Assembly (NCBI GenBank): GCA_002382605.1 | Contig: DFYG01000183.1 | Coordinates: 1 to 6,085, forward strand | Direction of reading: 5' to 3' | Source of the DNA: Synergistaceae bacterium UBA4088 | GTDB lineage: Bacteria; Synergistota; Synergistia; Synergistales; Thermovirgaceae | Length of the DNA: 6,085 bases | Shown: piece after piece, positions 1 through 5,856 of the stretch | Layout: each line of letters begins with the position of its first letter | Numbering within the stretch: the stretch's first letter is position 1 | Notes under the pieces: generated by a model | What the model was told of the DNA's origin: nothing | The model's database searches: none | Seen by the model: only the letters and a program-made list of their open reading frames with translations | Translations under genes and position numbers: made by a program

Positions 1-1
1 C

Positions 2-71
2 GATTTACGATTCACGATTCACGATTCACGATTCACGATTTGCGATTTACGATTCACGCTTCACGCTTCAC
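2..71. repeat. Heptamer tandem repeat array (GATTCAC / GTGAATC), 10 copies
   Basis: Ten consecutive 7-bp units are readable on the plus strand. In order they are GATTTAC, four GATTCAC, GATTTGC, GATTTAC, GATTCAC and two GCTTCAC. A degenerate partial unit (GCTCTTA, 72-78) follows. On the minus strand the consensus is GTGAATC. The array begins at or before the window edge, so its true length is unknown. Its last full unit contains the TGA stop of the macro-domain gene, so the array abuts and enters that gene's 3' end. Variants differ by single bases (T/C at unit position 5, A/C at position 2) and are grouped, as expected from slippage or unit duplication. No function can be read from the sequence. 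The 7-bp period is not a multiple of three, so it is not a coding repeat. Confidence 0.93.
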
Positions 72-607
72 GCTCTTACCTTTTCCAGCGCCCTGCTGAA
101 CGACTGGAAGGTCTCTTCGCCGAAGAGGTAGAAAACGATCTCGCGCAGGGATGTATCAGTCTCTTCCTGGAGATAGAGAAGCACCTCGTCAAGCATGGCG
201 TGGGCGCAGCCGTCCACAGGAAACCTTCCGACCCCCGTCCCCAGGGCAGGGAAGGCGACAGTGCTGATCTGCAGTTCGTCGCACTTGTACAGGCTGTTCT
301 GGGTTGCGGTGCGGATAAGGGCCTCGCTTGTCGCAAGATCATCTCCCATGGCAGCTGCATGAATGACGTATTTTACATTCAGTGAACCGGCTTCAGTCAC
401 TACCGCCTCTCCAGGTTCGATGGGAGCCTTATCCAAAGCATCCCTCTCTATGCTCTCCCCGCCAAGGCGCTTGATCGCTCCCGCTACCCCCGATCCCATC
501 CAGAGACTCGAGTTGGCAGCGTTTACGATCGCATCACCCTCAAAGGCCGTGATATCTCCCTTGCAAAGCCGGATTATGGTATTGCCGACGCCTCGCTCGG
601 ACACCAT
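68..607 (-). CDS. Macro-domain (ADP-ribose-binding, Appr-1''-p processing type) protein
   Basis: A 179-residue protein consisting almost entirely of one macro domain, close to the usual size for stand-alone macro proteins. Visible motifs are GDIT at 17-20 (the Asp that contacts adenine), IVNAANSSLW at 27-36 (ligand-loop Asn residues), the glycine-rich GSGVAGAI at 38-45, and PALGTGVG at 120-127 (phosphate-binding loop 2). The family binds ADP-ribose or O-acetyl-ADP-ribose, and some members hydrolyse it from proteins or nucleic acids; the protein should be cytosolic. Position 42 is Ala where MacroD-type hydrolases carry Asp (GGGVD), so it resembles Af1521-like proteins more than MacroD, and its activity cannot be called. 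The ATG start is backed by a strong Shine-Dalgarno GGGAGGAGA at 612-620. The TGA stop lies in a heptamer repeat unit. No DarT-like toxin or sirtuin gene is adjacent, so the context does not give a substrate. Confidence 0.93.
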   Translation of the reverse strand: MVSERGVGNTIIRLCKGDITAFEGDAIVNAANSSLWMGSGVAGAIKRLGGESIERDALDKAPIEPGEAVVTEAGSLNVKYVIHAAAMGDDLATSEALIRTATQNSLYKCDELQISTVAFPALGTGVGRFPVDGCAHAMLDEVLLYLQEETDTSLREIVFYLFGEETFQSFSRALEKVRA

Positions 608-673
608 GTTCTCTCCTCCCGGTAGGGGAAATTTTCATTGATCGGCTTCCGGAACAAAATCCCGGAGCACCAT

Positions 674-682
674 TTTATAACA
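674..682 (-). promoter_or_regulatory. Candidate extended -10 promoter for the macro-domain gene
   Basis: The minus strand reads TGTTATAAA, a TGn extended -10 with a 5/6 match to TATAAT. It sits 67 bp before the macro gene's ATG and directly after the proS terminator T-run. No convincing -35 lies 16-18 bp upstream, which is tolerable for extended -10 promoters. The inferred leader of about 60 nt contains an imperfect CCGG-based stem (about 646-667) and a short TCCC/GGGA hairpin partly covering the Shine-Dalgarno. Function is inferred from position and motif only. Confidence 0.4.
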
Positions 683-704
683 AAAAACCATCTCAGGTGA
701 TGGT
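682..704 (-). terminator. Rho-independent terminator of proS
   Basis: On the minus strand, ACCATC, a 6-nt loop ACCTGA, and GATGGT form a perfect 6-bp stem (687-692 paired with 699-704). It is followed at once by a run of T (682-686, ending at a G). It lies about 43 nt past the proS stop codon and before the macro-domain gene, in the right orientation to end the proS transcript. The stem is short and of medium GC content, so termination may be partial. Confidence 0.65.
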
Positions 705-746
705 GAAGCGTCCCCCGTGACACTCAAGGCATGTTCTCCCGGGATA

Positions 747-2186
747 TCAGTATGCTTTGGCGAATATAGCGAGCTTTGCGTCAGGTTTGCCGGTGAAGAA
801 ACAGGTTCCTGTCTCTTCTCTCCCCAGCGGGAAGCACCTCACCGTGGCGCCGGTCTCTTCCTTTATCAATTTCTCTTCATCGCGTCCTCCGGCGAAAAAG
901 GCCTCAACGAATCCGCCCCGGCCTTCAATTATCTCCCTGAATTCCCCGTAATTTTTTACCATGAAAGTATTCTGCTTTCTGAAAGCCAGAGCTCTGTCGT
1001 AAAGATTCTTCTGGATCTCCTCAAGGATCCCTGGCACAACAACTGCAGCTTTATCCCAGGGGATGTCGAACCTGTCACCGGTATCCCGCCTGACGGCTTG
1101 AAGCACCCCCCTCTCGAACTCCTTTTCTCCTAGTTCCAGACGCAGCGGTATCCCCTTCTGGAGATTGGCGAAAAACCGGTCGCCTGGCCTCATGTGAAAA
1201 TTCGTGTCTATCTTTACAGATCTCTTCCCGAGCACACTATTCAGGGAGCCGGCCAGTTCGGTCGACTTTGGAAGGAGCTTCCGGTCCATGACCGCCTGGT
1301 CCGGGCTGATGGGGATGAGAACAGCCTTGACGGCCGCCACACGGGGCGGGATCACAAGACCATCGTCATCGGAGTGGGTCATGACGATCGCTCCTATGAG
1401 CCTGGTGGACACACCCCAGCTGGTCGTCCAGGCATGATCCAGTTCGCCGTCCTGGTTCTGGAAGGTTATTTCGAAAGCCTTCGCGAAGTTCTGTCCCAGG
1501 AAGTGACTGGTCCCTGCCTGAAGCGCCTTTCTGTCGCTCATCATGGTCTCGCATGTGTAGGTGTTGTCGGCTCCTGGAAAACGCTCTCCCTCTGATTTCT
1601 CGCCCGCAAGAACTGGAAGGGCGAGGATGTTCTCCATGATGTCGCGGTAGATATCAAGCATTTTCAGTGTCTCTTCAACAGCCTCTTCCCGTGTCGCGTG
1701 TGCCGTGTGCCCCTCCTGCCAGAGGAACTCAGAGGTCCTGAGAAAAAGTCTGGATCTCTTCTCCCATCGCATTACGTTGCACCACTGGTTTATCAGGATA
1801 GGGAGATCTCTCCAGGACTGCACCCATTTGCTGTACATATGCCCGATCACGGTCTCGGATGTTGGCCGTACGACAAGGGGCTCTTCGAGTTTCTCACCCC
1901 CGGCGTGTGTAACGACAGCGCATTCCGGGGCAAATCCTTCAACATGGTCGGCTTCCTTCTCAAGAAAGGAGATCGGGATGAGAAGCGGGAAATAGGCGTT
2001 GACGTGGCCGCTATCCTTGAATGCCTCGTCAAAGTGACGCTGGATCGACTCCCAGAGGGCGTAGCCGTCCGGCCGAATGACCATGCAGCCGCGAACCGGT
2101 GCATAGTCCGCCAGCTCCGCGGCCTTGATCACATCAAGGTACCACTGGGAATAGTCCTTTTCCCTGGAAACGATATTTCGTGCCAT
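747..2186 (-). CDS. proS: Prolyl-tRNA synthetase, archaeal/eukaryote-like type (ProS type 3)
   Basis: Class IIa aminoacyl-tRNA synthetase that charges tRNA-Pro with proline in the cytosol; 479 residues, typical of the type lacking the bacterial INS editing insertion. The catalytic core shows RPTSE at 107-111, the motif 2 Arg in MRWE at 139-142 with RTSEFLWQEGH at 150-160, QAGTSHFLGQNF at 223-234 (proline pocket region), and motif 3 GVSTR at 258-262 followed by THSDDDGLVIPP. An anticodon-binding domain (roughly 280-385) and a C-terminal zinc-binding-like domain follow. The chain ends in FAKAY with the family's terminal Tyr. Three of the four expected zinc cysteines look replaced (A432, E437, T465); only C462 remains. 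I chose the ATG at 2186 because GGAGG lies 8 nt upstream (2195-2199). The GTG at 2237 would add 17 polar residues, has no ribosome site, and sits about where transcription should begin. Confidence 0.96.
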   Translation of the reverse strand: MARNIVSREKDYSQWYLDVIKAAELADYAPVRGCMVIRPDGYALWESIQRHFDEAFKDSGHVNAYFPLLIPISFLEKEADHVEGFAPECAVVTHAGGEKLEEPLVVRPTSETVIGHMYSKWVQSWRDLPILINQWCNVMRWEKRSRLFLRTSEFLWQEGHTAHATREEAVEETLKMLDIYRDIMENILALPVLAGEKSEGERFPGADNTYTCETMMSDRKALQAGTSHFLGQNFAKAFEITFQNQDGELDHAWTTSWGVSTRLIGAIVMTHSDDDGLVIPPRVAAVKAVLIPISPDQAVMDRKLLPKSTELAGSLNSVLGKRSVKIDTNFHMRPGDRFFANLQKGIPLRLELGEKEFERGVLQAVRRDTGDRFDIPWDKAAVVVPGILEEIQKNLYDRALAFRKQNTFMVKNYGEFREIIEGRGGFVEAFFAGGRDEEKLIKEETGATVRCFPLGREETGTCFFTGKPDAKLAIFAKAY

Positions 2187-2194
2187 ATCCCTTT

Positions 2195-2199
2195 CCTCC
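2195..2199 (-). promoter_or_regulatory. Ribosome binding site fixing the proS start
   Basis: GGAGG, within GAGGAGGAAAG (2191-2201, minus strand), is spaced 8 nt from the ATG at 2186. No comparable site precedes the upstream in-frame GTG at 2237. The site therefore selects the shorter protein that begins MARNIVSREKDY. Confidence 0.85.
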
Positions 2200-2242
2200 T
2201 CATCATTTGCCTGACTCTGGTCATTTTCCCGATACACCGGAC

Positions 2243-2272
2243 ATTGTAGGCATAATCCCCCATTCAGGGCAA
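2243..2272 (-). promoter_or_regulatory. Candidate sigma70-type promoter of proS
   Basis: On the minus strand TTGCCC (2267-2272, 4/6 match to TTGACA) and TACAAT (2243-2248, 5/6 match to TATAAT) are separated by 18 bp. It lies in the 99 bp gap between the patatin stop and the proS start. A start of transcription near 2236 would give a leader of about 50 nt carrying the proS ribosome site. No terminator hairpin is seen between the patatin gene and this promoter, so read-through from the patatin gene into proS is also possible. Confidence 0.5.
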
Positions 2273-2285
2273 GAGGGAAGCACGG

Positions 2286-4376
2286 TCAGGGGAGAGGATC
2301 CTCATCCCACGACGGCCTCCCTATCGAGAACCCGAACGTCCACTCGGAACGGTCGTCGTAAAGAACCAGGATCTTCCCGCCGAACACCCTCCCCGGGATG
2401 GAGAGGGAGAGCCCCGTCTCCCAGACATCATCCCGCTCGTTCCAGGAGGAGTCGAAGGTGCGCCCGGCTGTGGCGAAAAGATCCATGTTAACATTGCCCC
2501 ACCAGCTCTTCAGGAAGACTTTCCGGACACCGATCCCGGCCCAGGCAGCGTTTTCAGCCTTTAGCGGGTGCGATGCCCTTGTGAAAAGTTCATCCTTCGC
2601 TCCCAGATACGCCGCATGGTACGCGCGTGATCCATCTCCCGCGATCAATCCGCCGCGAGCAAAGAGCCTCCAGTCTTCACCTATCGTCGTCACCCCGAGA
2701 AACGTCATCCTCGCAAGCAGTGTGGACGTATCTCTCCACCAGACCGAGAGCGAAGCGGAGAAACCCCGGGTCGGATCGATTGCGTCGTCAAGTCCTTCCC
2801 AGGCCAGTTTCATAGTGGGGCCGGAAAAGGAGTACTCCTGCCCCGCATAGCGGACTACCTCTCCCGCATACCCCAAAGAGGCTCTGAATGAGCCTGCCGA
2901 GAAGAGCCCCGATGCACCCAGAGAGAACCGTTCCCATTCTTCATCGGCAGATCCCGAAGGAGAGTAGATCCTCTTCCCGCCCCTTGCGTTTATCTCCCAG
3001 CGCCTGTTCCCTTCCCGGACCGGAGCGAGGTAACTGGAGGAAAACTGCCACCGTTCCGATATCCCCAGTTGGGAAATGAGCAGATCCCCCTCCGCGAAAA
3101 GATCCCGCCTGACCAGGTCCAGGTACACTGCGCCGTAGGGGTTCAGGTTTGTCGCGTACCCTCCCGTAACCACTTCCCAGATCGGCTCCTTCTCGACTTT
3201 GAGCACCACTACGGCACTCCCGTCGGGGAGGTACTCAAGCGAAAAATCGGCCGTCCGCACGTCATCCCTCTGCCTTAGAGATACACAGGCTTCGATGATC
3301 TCTTCAGGAACCGCTTCTCTTCCTATCCAGCTGGAATATCGATCCCGGATATCACGCGAAAGGTTCTCTCCAAGACCGGTCACCTTTACGTCCGAGATGC
3401 GGAATCCCTTGACCGGATCCTTCGGAGAACGAGGCGCCGGGCTGGCCGCCAACTTCCGTATTTCTTCCAGGGCCGCTCCCGCGGCTTCCTCTCCGGCCTT
3501 TATGATATTGTCGTAACCCGCTACGTCTATCATCGGAAGGTCCCCGACTCCGGGTGTCAGCACAAGATCGGCGAACTCCAGTTCTTCCTGCACGTTCCTT
3601 TTTGTCATGATCGTTATCATCTGGTCAACCACATCCACAACGGAGCGTATCTCCTCCCGCTCCTTACCCCGGGCAGTGACATCGACAACGATCACCGGGT
3701 ATCCCGGGAACAGATCCTGGGCGATATGGACCGGAGCGTTCGAAACCAGCCCCCCGTCAACCAGGAGCCTTCCTTCCACGGTCCATGGCGAAAACAGTCC
3801 AGGTATCGCCATGGAAGCACGCATGGCGGATGCAAGGTTCCCGCGCCTCAGAACTACGGCCTCTCCCGTTACAATATCAGTGGCAACAGCCGCGAAGGAG
3901 ACGGGAAGATCCGCAAAATCCAGGACGGGAGAAATGGAGGTCCAATCCTGGAGTTTATCAAGGAGCCTTTCCCCGCTCAAGCCTCCAAGCGGACCCGTAA
4001 GCTGCCCCCGGTCGTTGAACTCCAGCCTGAAAAGGGACTGCGTCGAGGCAGCACTCTCTTCTCCGGGAGGAGCATTTGCATCCCTGTCCCTGTCGTAAAG
4101 AAGGGATGTCAGGTCAAGACCTTCAATCATATCCTCAAGTTCCCCGGCAGAGTATCCGGAAGCATAGAGACCGCCGACAAGAGATCCTATGCTTGTACCG
4201 ACGATCCCCCTGATCTCGATGCCGCGCGCCTCCAGGACCTTCAGTACTCCGATGTGAGAAAGACCGCGTGTGCCTCCCCCCGAAAGAACCAGCACGACAC
4301 CCGCCGCCTCGGCCACCATGGAAAGTGACAGGATGAGCAGCATAGAGACAAGACCGCGCAAAAAGACCCTTCGCAA
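2286..4376 (-). CDS. Patatin-like phospholipase fused to POTRA and outer-membrane beta-barrel (PlpD-like, type Vd secretion)
   Basis: 696 residues, close to PlpD of Pseudomonas. From TTG at 4376 the N-terminus is a clean signal peptide: basic MRRVFLRG, hydrophobic 9-21, and an AEA-A cleavage site after about residue 24. The patatin lipase domain spans about 27-305: oxyanion-hole GGGTRG at 33-38, nucleophile elbow GTSIG at 60-64 (Ser62), and catalytic Asp207 in DGG 207-209, so the Ser-Asp dyad is intact. A Pro-rich linker (312-321) leads to one POTRA-like domain (about 323-398), then about 290 residues of alternating strands ending in WTFGFSIG, read as a 16-strand Omp85-type barrel. In the family, the barrel anchors or translocates the lipase, which cleaves phospholipid acyl esters at the cell surface. 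A start at the ATG at 4412 would add 12 residues before the signal peptide and has no ribosome site. Lipase and barrel are certain by motif; surface release is inferred. Confidence 0.93.
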   Translation of the reverse strand: MRRVFLRGLVSMLLILSLSMVAEAAGVVLVLSGGGTRGLSHIGVLKVLEARGIEIRGIVGTSIGSLVGGLYASGYSAGELEDMIEGLDLTSLLYDRDRDANAPPGEESAASTQSLFRLEFNDRGQLTGPLGGLSGERLLDKLQDWTSISPVLDFADLPVSFAAVATDIVTGEAVVLRRGNLASAMRASMAIPGLFSPWTVEGRLLVDGGLVSNAPVHIAQDLFPGYPVIVVDVTARGKEREEIRSVVDVVDQMITIMTKRNVQEELEFADLVLTPGVGDLPMIDVAGYDNIIKAGEEAAGAALEEIRKLAASPAPRSPKDPVKGFRISDVKVTGLGENLSRDIRDRYSSWIGREAVPEEIIEACVSLRQRDDVRTADFSLEYLPDGSAVVVLKVEKEPIWEVVTGGYATNLNPYGAVYLDLVRRDLFAEGDLLISQLGISERWQFSSSYLAPVREGNRRWEINARGGKRIYSPSGSADEEWERFSLGASGLFSAGSFRASLGYAGEVVRYAGQEYSFSGPTMKLAWEGLDDAIDPTRGFSASLSVWWRDTSTLLARMTFLGVTTIGEDWRLFARGGLIAGDGSRAYHAAYLGAKDELFTRASHPLKAENAAWAGIGVRKVFLKSWWGNVNMDLFATAGRTFDSSWNERDDVWETGLSLSIPGRVFGGKILVLYDDRSEWTFGFSIGRPSWDEDPLP

Positions 4377-4383
4377 TGGAATA

Positions 4384-4391
4384 ACCTCCCT
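4384..4391 (-). promoter_or_regulatory. Ribosome binding site selecting a TTG start for the patatin gene
   Basis: The minus strand carries AGGGAGGT, 7 nt upstream of TTG at 4374-4376. The in-frame ATG at 4410-4412 is preceded by an A/T-rich stretch without any Shine-Dalgarno match. The TTG choice also gives a standard signal peptide, so two independent lines agree. Confidence 0.8.
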
Positions 4392-4441
4392 ACGGATCGT
4401 TGCCAGTATCATGACTTGAAAACTTATCTTACCAGATAGAT

Positions 4442-4460
4442 GCCGCCAATACGGCCGCCA
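4442..4460. repeat. Short direct repeat GCCGCCA x2 upstream of the symporter promoter
   Basis: Two identical GCCGCCA heptamers (4442-4448 and 4454-4460) are spaced 12 bp start to start and end 4 bp before the -35 box of the plus-strand promoter. The position, close to one helical turn apart and abutting the -35, would suit a DNA-binding activator or repressor. There is no partner evidence, and a chance repeat in GC-rich DNA is possible. Confidence 0.35.
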
Positions 4461-4464
4461 GACA

Positions 4465-4492
4465 TTGAGTAATACCCCAAAAGAGATATAAT
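4465..4492 (+). promoter_or_regulatory. Sigma70-type promoter of the symporter-racemase unit
   Basis: TTGAGT (4465-4470, 4/6 match to TTGACA), a 16-bp spacer and a perfect TATAAT (4487-4492) make this the best promoter in the window. Transcription would begin near 4499, leaving a leader of about 137 nt before the TTG start at 4636. I found no equally good promoter for the divergent patatin gene. The minus strand here offers only weak -10-like sites such as TAAGAT. Confidence 0.7.
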
Positions 4493-4498
4493 TACAGC

Positions 4499-4635
4499 AT
4501 CATCCATATGAATATTTAACCTGCCCTTTCCAGGACAAACGCAAAAGGGAGGTGATCCAGGGGCCTGTACGGGCGTAAGGAGGAACCGGGAAATCGTTCC
4601 GCAGATCCGAACACAACCGAAAGGAGTGGGATGTC
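4499..4635 (+). promoter_or_regulatory. Long structured 5' leader of the symporter mRNA
   Basis: Unusually long for a simple leader. It contains possible stems CCCTTT/AAAGGG (4524-4529 with 4544-4549) and GGAAC/GTTCC (4582-4586 with 4596-4600). It has three Shine-Dalgarno-like sites: GGAGGTGATCCAG (4548-4560), AAGGAGG (4577-4583) and AAGGAG (4621-4626). Only the last is correctly placed for the symporter. A tiny frame GTG...TAA (4552-4578, 8 codons) lies in the same frame as the symporter and its stop blocks any N-terminal extension. A CTG-initiated frame (4565-4663, 32 codons) overlaps the symporter start. It does not match any riboswitch class I recognise. A regulatory role is inference. 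Confidence 0.4.
4621..4626 (+). promoter_or_regulatory. Ribosome binding site selecting a TTG start for the symporter
   Basis: AAGGAG lies 9 nt before TTG at 4636. The ATG at 4631 is only 4 nt away and in another frame that ends within about 30 bp. No ATG, GTG or TTG occurs in the symporter frame between the stop at 4576-4578 and 4636, so TTG is the first possible start. Confidence 0.8.
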
Positions 4636-5856
4636 TTGGATGGAAAGAAGAACACTCCCCTGATCTGGAAGATCGCCATCGGTTTTGTGGCCGGTATTGT
4701 CGCCGGAATAGTATTCAGGGAGAAGATAGCGATCGTAGCTCCCATCGGGACGATCTTCATCACCCTGCTCAAGATGCTCATAGTCCCCCTGGTCTTCTCC
4801 AGCCTGGTAGTCGGCACAGCCTCTATCGGCGATCCCCGGTCTCTGGGCAGGATCGGGGTGAAGACCATTGGTCTCTACCTGGGAACAACAGCAGTAGCCA
4901 TAGCAATAGGCCTGATGCTCGGCAATGTGATCCAGCCGGGAGTCGGCATGGGGCTCGGAGCTGACCTGTCGGGCTTCAAGGTGCCTACACCTCCCAAAAT
5001 AGGGGAAGTCCTGATCGGGCTATTCTCCACCAACCCTATAAACTCCCTGGCCCAGGGGAACATTCTCCAGATAATCGTCTTCGCCCTCTTCCTGGGGATC
5101 TCTGCGGTCTTCGCGGGCGAAAAGGGCAAACCGCTGATCAGAGGCATGGATTCCATAGCCGAAGCCATGTACAAGATGACCGGCCTTGTAATGCAGCTGG
5201 CTCCCTACGGCGTTTTCGCGCTCATAGCCACTACCGTGGCCAAGTACGGGTTATCGGTCCTTGCCCCTTTCGGCAAGGTCATCTTCGCCGTCTACCTTGG
5301 CTGCTTGCTCCAGGCTATCCTTGTATATTCAGGTCTTCTTGCGTTCTGGGCTCACATCTCCCCCATCCGTTTCTTTAACGGGATAAAAGAGGCCTCGCTC
5401 ACTGCGTTCGTGACTCGTTCGAGTTCAGCCACTCTTCCCATCACGATGAGAGTGACGCAGGAGAATATCGGAGTATCCGAAAAGATATCGTCATTCGTTC
5501 TGCCTCTCGGCGCCACTATCAATATGGATGGAACAGCTCTCTATCAGGGTGTCTGCGCGCTTTTCGTCGCCCAGGCTTTCGGGATCGAGCTCTCTATCGG
5601 GGCCCAGCTGGGGATACTTCTTACGGCAACCCTGGCTTCCATAGGGACCGCCGGAGTTCCCGGGGCGGGTCTGATCATGCTGACCCTGGTCCTCACGCAG
5701 GCAGGACTTCCCGTTGAGGGGGTAGCCCTTGTCGCAGGCATCGATGCGGTTCTCGACATGGCACGCACGGCTATCAACGTTACCGGAGACGCAACGGTAG
5801 CAACCGTTGTCGCGAAAACGGAGGGCGAACTGACGGATGTCACAGAAGCCGCATAA
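4636..5856 (+). CDS. Dicarboxylate/amino acid:cation symporter (DAACS family, GltPh/GltP-like)
   Basis: 406-residue inner-membrane transporter that takes up acidic amino acids or C4-dicarboxylates with Na+ or H+; in this family, eight membrane helices and two re-entrant hairpins in a trimer. Key elements are present: TRSSSATLP at 260-268 (hairpin 1 serine motif), NMDGT at 296-300 (TM7 cation and coupling motif), GTAGVPGAG (hairpin 2), and in TM8 D370, D374, R377, T378, N381 and D385. These match GltPh D390, D394, R397, T398, N401 and D405. The TM8 Arg and Asp pair, which binds the side-chain carboxylate and the amino group, points to aspartate/glutamate rather than neutral amino acids or plain dicarboxylates. 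The NMDGT motif and its surroundings read as the GltPh-like, sodium-coupled branch, but the coupling ion is inferred. The TTG start is set by AAGGAG at 4621-4626. The 3' end overlaps the next gene by 20 bp, suggesting translational coupling. Confidence 0.95.
   Translation: MDGKKNTPLIWKIAIGFVAGIVAGIVFREKIAIVAPIGTIFITLLKMLIVPLVFSSLVVGTASIGDPRSLGRIGVKTIGLYLGTTAVAIAIGLMLGNVIQPGVGMGLGADLSGFKVPTPPKIGEVLIGLFSTNPINSLAQGNILQIIVFALFLGISAVFAGEKGKPLIRGMDSIAEAMYKMTGLVMQLAPYGVFALIATTVAKYGLSVLAPFGKVIFAVYLGCLLQAILVYSGLLAFWAHISPIRFFNGIKEASLTAFVTRSSSATLPITMRVTQENIGVSEKISSFVLPLGATINMDGTALYQGVCALFVAQAFGIELSIGAQLGILLTATLASIGTAGVPGAGLIMLTLVLTQAGLPVEGVALVAGIDAVLDMARTAINVTGDATVATVVAKTEGELTDVTEAA

Noticed and set aside
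2..71. CRISPR array.
   Set aside because: The units are contiguous 7-mers without spacers, so this is a simple tandem repeat.
68..607. DarG-type antitoxin of a DarTG toxin-antitoxin pair.
   Set aside because: No DarT-like ADP-ribosyltransferase is adjacent on the side visible, and the protein lacks the C-terminal DarG extension.
703..709. A GTGAAGC heptamer matching the array, on the opposite strand near the proS terminator.
   Set aside because: Single copy and partly within the terminator stem; a 7-mer match is expected by chance.
2187..2237. A 17-residue N-terminal extension of ProRS from GTG 2237.
   Set aside because: No ribosome site, polar low-complexity residues, and the predicted transcription start falls at about the same position. 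ATG 2186 has a strong GGAGG at 8 nt.
1698..2249. Long plus-strand open frame (183 codons) opposite proS, plus another of 200 codons at 3726-4328 opposite the patatin gene.
   Set aside because: Both are antisense shadows of genes with clear catalytic motifs and show no domain or ribosome site of their own.
4499..4635. Glycine or other known riboswitch upstream of the symporter.
   Set aside because: The conserved cores I know for glycine, lysine, T-box and similar elements are not present, and no expression-platform terminator is visible.
4565..4663. CTG-initiated 32-codon leader ORF overlapping the symporter start.
   Set aside because: CTG is a very rare start, the spacing from GGAGG is long (12 nt), and the peptide has no recognisable features. 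I kept it only as a possibility in the leader finding.
4500..4868. Minus-strand open frame of 122 codons opposite the symporter start.
   Set aside because: It lies antisense to a certain gene, has no recognisable domain, and its composition is as expected for the reverse strand of a hydrophobic coding region.
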